A stretch of DNA of 16,005 bases, taken from positions 1 through 16,005 of the forward strand of contig JAUPUA010000032.1 of assembly GCA_030917805.1 (NCBI GenBank), given 5' to 3'. Below the pieces are notes generated by a model that was not told the DNA's origin, searched no databases, and saw only the letters and a list, made by a program, of their open reading frames with translations. This DNA is from Patescibacteria group bacterium. Its GTDB lineage: Bacteria; Patescibacteriota; Saccharimonadia; Saccharimonadales; HK-STAS-PATE-42. This document shows positions 14,513 through 16,005 of the stretch, piece after piece. The stretch's first letter is position 1. Each line of letters opens with the position of its first letter. The position numbers and the translations under genes are program-made.

Positions 14513-14600
14513 GAATCGTTGTTAAAACATTCTAGAGAAGGAGTAGGTACTAAAAACTTCCTCATTGGCTTATTCAAATAGTGAGCTTTATGTGGCAGGT

Positions 14601-14752
14601 GAAACCTCTAGACCATTAGTGTTTAAGAGTAAAGTTTGAATCTTAGTCTTCTTAGCAAAAAAGTTCGCGCTCCAAAGCTAAAGAAGCATAGTGATAAGTT
14701 TTAAACCCTCATTGCGAGAACTCTTAAGCCTCTGGTGAATCTAGGGGTTTTT
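14601..14752 (+). ncRNA. Candidate structured non-coding RNA (long rod, about 150 nt)
   Basis: No protein gene fits 14482-14778. From 14602 to 14750 the sequence folds back on itself by stacked helices that I paired by hand: 14602-14611 with 14741-14750 (10 bp), 14612-14615 with 14733-14736 (4 bp), 14621-14630 with 14720-14729 (10 bp), 14634-14645 with 14695-14706 (12 positions, one T-T mismatch) and 14648-14656 with 14677-14686 (9 bp, one bulged A). The apical loop is about 20 nt, and a 3/13-nt asymmetric internal loop lies midway (14631-14633 and 14707-14719). A TTTTT tract ends the RNA on the plus strand; the minus strand has none, so plus is preferred. A weak promoter (TTGGCT 14565-14570, 18 bases, TATGTG 14589-14594) would start near 14601. 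I see no SRP, tmRNA or RNase P core motif. A 6S-like RNA is possible but unproven. Confidence 0.6.
14729..14752 (+). terminator. Intrinsic terminator at the 3' end of the structured RNA
   Basis: CCTCTGG (14729-14735), loop TGAAT, CTAGGGG (14741-14747) form a 7-bp stem with two G-U pairs, followed by TTTTT (14748-14752). The 3' arm can pair instead with 14602-14611, so the terminator and the closing helix of the rod exclude each other. Confidence 0.6.
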
Positions 14753-14778
14753 CTGCGCCATAGTTCGCTTTCTTAGCA

Positions 14779-15198
14779 TTAATTATGGTGATACGGTGAC
14801 CCTTTGGTTATCTCTATTGTTCTGTAGATCTGCTCAGCAAGCATTATTCTAAATAGTCGATGAGGAAAGACCTGCTCAGAGAAACTCCAAGTTAGATTAG
14901 CCCGTTCTTTTAGCTCTCTGCTGACTCCATATGCCTCACCAATAATAAAAACAAGTCTCTTGTACCTCCCAGAGCTAGTAACATCCTCAAACTTTTTAGT
15001 AAACTCAAGGTTGTTTAATCGGACTCCTGTCTCATCAAGAACTACTACAAAGTCACTCTCTACTAGCTTATCTGCAGAAACAGGTATTGTCAGCAGCTCA
15101 AACTTGAAGATCCTAGAGATTCTTTTACAATAATCTTCTAGTAACTCTTTCTCAGCACCTTTAGGCTTGTCTCCTGGTGAGTAAATAACAATCTGCAT
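14779..15198 (-). CDS. rlmH: 23S rRNA (pseudouridine1915-N3)-methyltransferase RlmH
   Basis: Methylates pseudouridine 1915 in helix 69 of 23S rRNA on assembled ribosomes, using S-adenosylmethionine. The SPOUT-fold signatures are clear: VVVLDETG (about 52-58), the cofactor loop FIIGEAYGVS (about 83-92) and the C-terminal FPHRLFRIMLAEQIYRTIEI plus GSPYHHN. At 139 aa it is slightly shorter than the E. coli protein (155 aa), mainly at the N-terminus. It is divergent from the VanZ-like gene with only 22 bases between the starts. No Shine-Dalgarno site is seen. Its 3' end abuts the structured RNA of the opposite strand. Confidence 0.94.
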   Translation of the reverse strand: MQIVIYSPGDKPKGAEKELLEDYCKRISRIFKFELLTIPVSADKLVESDFVVVLDETGVRLNNLEFTKKFEDVTSSGRYKRLVFIIGEAYGVSRELKERANLTWSFSEQVFPHRLFRIMLAEQIYRTIEITKGSPYHHN

Positions 15199-15199
15199 C

Positions 15200-15208
15200 T
15201 GATAAAAT
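15200..15208 (+). promoter_or_regulatory. Extended -10 element before the VanZ-like gene (TGATAAAAT)
   Basis: The TGnTAAAAT element ends 12 bases before the ATG at 15221, so the leader would be about 6 nt or less. It overlaps the start region of the divergent rlmH gene. Confidence 0.4.
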
Positions 15209-15220
15209 TATTACTAGCTA

Positions 15221-15757
15221 ATGAATACTCCAATTATAAACTACTTCCTAGGAATAGGAATGCTATTAACCTTAACTTTTCTACCAAAGAAGATATATTG
15301 GCTGTATGGTATTAACAAAAAAGAAGAACTAAAGTATCTCCCATACATTGCTGGGTTATTGCCAGTTATTTATACAGCCTTCTTTGAGGTATATGTAAGG
15401 CTAGCAGGATATCCGGACTTAAGTTTAGAGGTATTCCTAAACTTTCTTCAGCACTCCATTGGTGGAGGAGTCGCGGTCGGACTTATCTCATTTTATCTGT
15501 ACCAAAACTTTAAAACTCAAATACCATGGCTAAAAGATTGGCGAATAAAACTGATTTTTTTATTAGGAATTGTAAGTATCTTTGGAGTAGCCAACGAAAT
15601 AATCGAATTAAATCTAGATCTACTAAACTTTAGTGAATACTCAAGAGACCGCTACGACACCTGGGTAGATCTCGTCGCCAACACCACGGGCGCAGTTGCA
15701 GTATTCTATTCACTACAAATCTTAAGGAACCTTCGACATAAATCCAATCTTCGCTAG
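15221..15757 (+). CDS. VanZ-like / DUF2238-like integral membrane protein
   Basis: A 178-aa protein with about four to five hydrophobic segments: residues 5-22, 40-60, 80-98, 112-128 and 148-166. The segment NEIIELNLDLL, then RYDTWVDLVANTTGAVAVFY (about 126-162), has the E...D...D...N..G spacing typical of VanZ-like and related DUF2238 membrane families. The function of these families is poorly known; VanZ confers low-level teicoplanin resistance, but most relatives are uncharacterised. The start ATG is the only reasonable one, with an extended -10 just upstream and no Shine-Dalgarno site. The stop lies 23 bases before the convergent partial gene at the window end. Family assignment is by motif only. 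Confidence 0.6.
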   Translation: MNTPIINYFLGIGMLLTLTFLPKKIYWLYGINKKEELKYLPYIAGLLPVIYTAFFEVYVRLAGYPDLSLEVFLNFLQHSIGGGVAVGLISFYLYQNFKTQIPWLKDWRIKLIFLLGIVSIFGVANEIIELNLDLLNFSEYSRDRYDTWVDLVANTTGAVAVFYSLQILRNLRHKSNLR

Positions 15758-15780
15758 CGACAAAATAATATCCAGTTCTA

Positions 15781-16005
15781 TTACCTCGTTAGCTCTTCAA
15801 TAGTCTTTGGACATCTTTCATCTGAGTCTATGTATGCACCAACAAGACTAGTAAATTCTAAACCAGCTTCGTAATCGTCTGCAAACCTTCTTTCATATGT
15901 AGTCTCAAACATCGCAGCAACAAATTCTTTACTACATGGACTATTTGAACCATAACCGAAACCACCAAACACATAAATAAAAAGGAACCTGGCTACAGTG
16001 TTTGG
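15781..16005 (-). CDS. Unknown protein, C-terminal part (5' end outside window)
   Basis: The frame is open to the right edge, so at least 74 codons are visible and the GTG at 15972 is not necessarily the start. The visible N-terminal part (ARFLFIYVFGGFGYG) is hydrophobic and could be the end of a signal peptide or membrane segment; the rest is soluble and acidic (SKEFVAAMFETTYERRFADDYEAGLEF...), with two Cys (PCSK and ERCPK). I know no family. It is convergent with the VanZ-like gene. The existence of a real gene is moderately likely given the lack of stops and the tight spacing. Confidence 0.45.
   Translation of the reverse strand, partial: PNTVARFLFIYVFGGFGYGSNSPCSKEFVAAMFETTYERRFADDYEAGLEFTSLVGAYIDSDERCPKTIEELTR

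Noticed and set aside
14482..14778. A classical SRP RNA, tmRNA or RNase P RNA in the khpA-rlmH gap
   Set aside because: The SRP GGAA-loop region, tmRNA ends and the RNase P GAGGAAAGTCC core were not found on either strand; only a generic structured RNA can be claimed.
15751..15760. TCGCTAGCGA palindrome at the end of the VanZ-like gene as a terminator
   Set aside because: The palindrome has no loop and no T-run follows; it probably reflects coding sequence and chance.
1..16005. Recoded UGA (genetic code 25) as in some candidate phyla
   Set aside because: trmD ends naturally at TGA, and no other gene needs TGA to be read through.
1..16005. tRNA genes, CRISPR array, insertion sequence or prophage
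   Set aside because: No tRNA T-loop with acceptor stem, no regularly spaced direct repeats, and no transposase, integrase or phage structural gene was seen. The iterated TTAAGYTTAR word is too short and too irregularly spaced for CRISPR.

Overview
This A+T-rich, densely packed window looks like a member of the Candidate Phyla Radiation (Patescibacteria), most plausibly a Saccharibacteria (TM7)-like genome. The reasons are shortened housekeeping proteins (TrmD 216 aa, RlmH 139 aa), very short intergenic gaps, a PcrA/UvrD helicase with a GDDWQSIYSWRGAD motif III, and a G5-domain protein ending in an actinobacterial-style lytic transglycosylase domain. TGA is used as a stop codon (trmD), so the UGA=Gly code of Gracilibacteria/Absconditabacteria does not apply. 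The lineage call is an inference from gene content and has not been tested by phylogeny.

Layout. 1-371: 3' end of a secreted G5 plus transglycosylase protein. 431-3377 (+): stand-alone receiver-domain response regulator, PcrA/UvrD helicase and a small Cys-containing orphan. 3384-5775 (-): a housekeeping cluster uppS-ybaB-recR-trmD, linked by short gaps and good internal Shine-Dalgarno sites. 5918-8008 (+): an ABC exporter and a small two-helix membrane protein. 7965-10309 (-): a Wzy/WaaL-type O-antigen ligase/polymerase and a divergent cytidylate kinase-like gene. 10413-13005 (+): a WbaP-type initiating sugar transferase and a GT4 glycosyltransferase. 12968-13465 (-): an orphan gene under a strong promoter. 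13606-14481 (+): rpsP and khpA with acidic or polar tails. 14482-14778: no protein gene, but a convincing structured RNA of about 150 nt with a 3' U-tract. 14779-15198 (-): rlmH. 15221-15757 (+): VanZ-like membrane protein. 15781-16005 (-): an orphan running off the window edge.

How the genes fit together. UppS makes the undecaprenyl carrier. The sugar transferase would load the first sugar phosphate onto a polyprenyl carrier, the GT4 enzyme would extend it, and the polytopic ligase/polymerase would polymerise or transfer the glycan. The ABC exporter may flip lipid-linked intermediates. Together with the secreted muralytic protein this suggests a cell-surface module, as expected of an epibiont.

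The two most interesting signals are not genes in the usual sense. (1) A highly iterated 10-bp word family, TTAAGYTTAR (palindromic form TTAAGCTTAA), occurs at least 23 times in 16 kb, in coding regions in two reading phases and in intergenic regions. It behaves like a HIP1-type repeat or a DNA uptake sequence. (2) The 14601-14752 RNA forms a long rod by stacked helices and has a terminator whose 5' arm competes with the closing helix.
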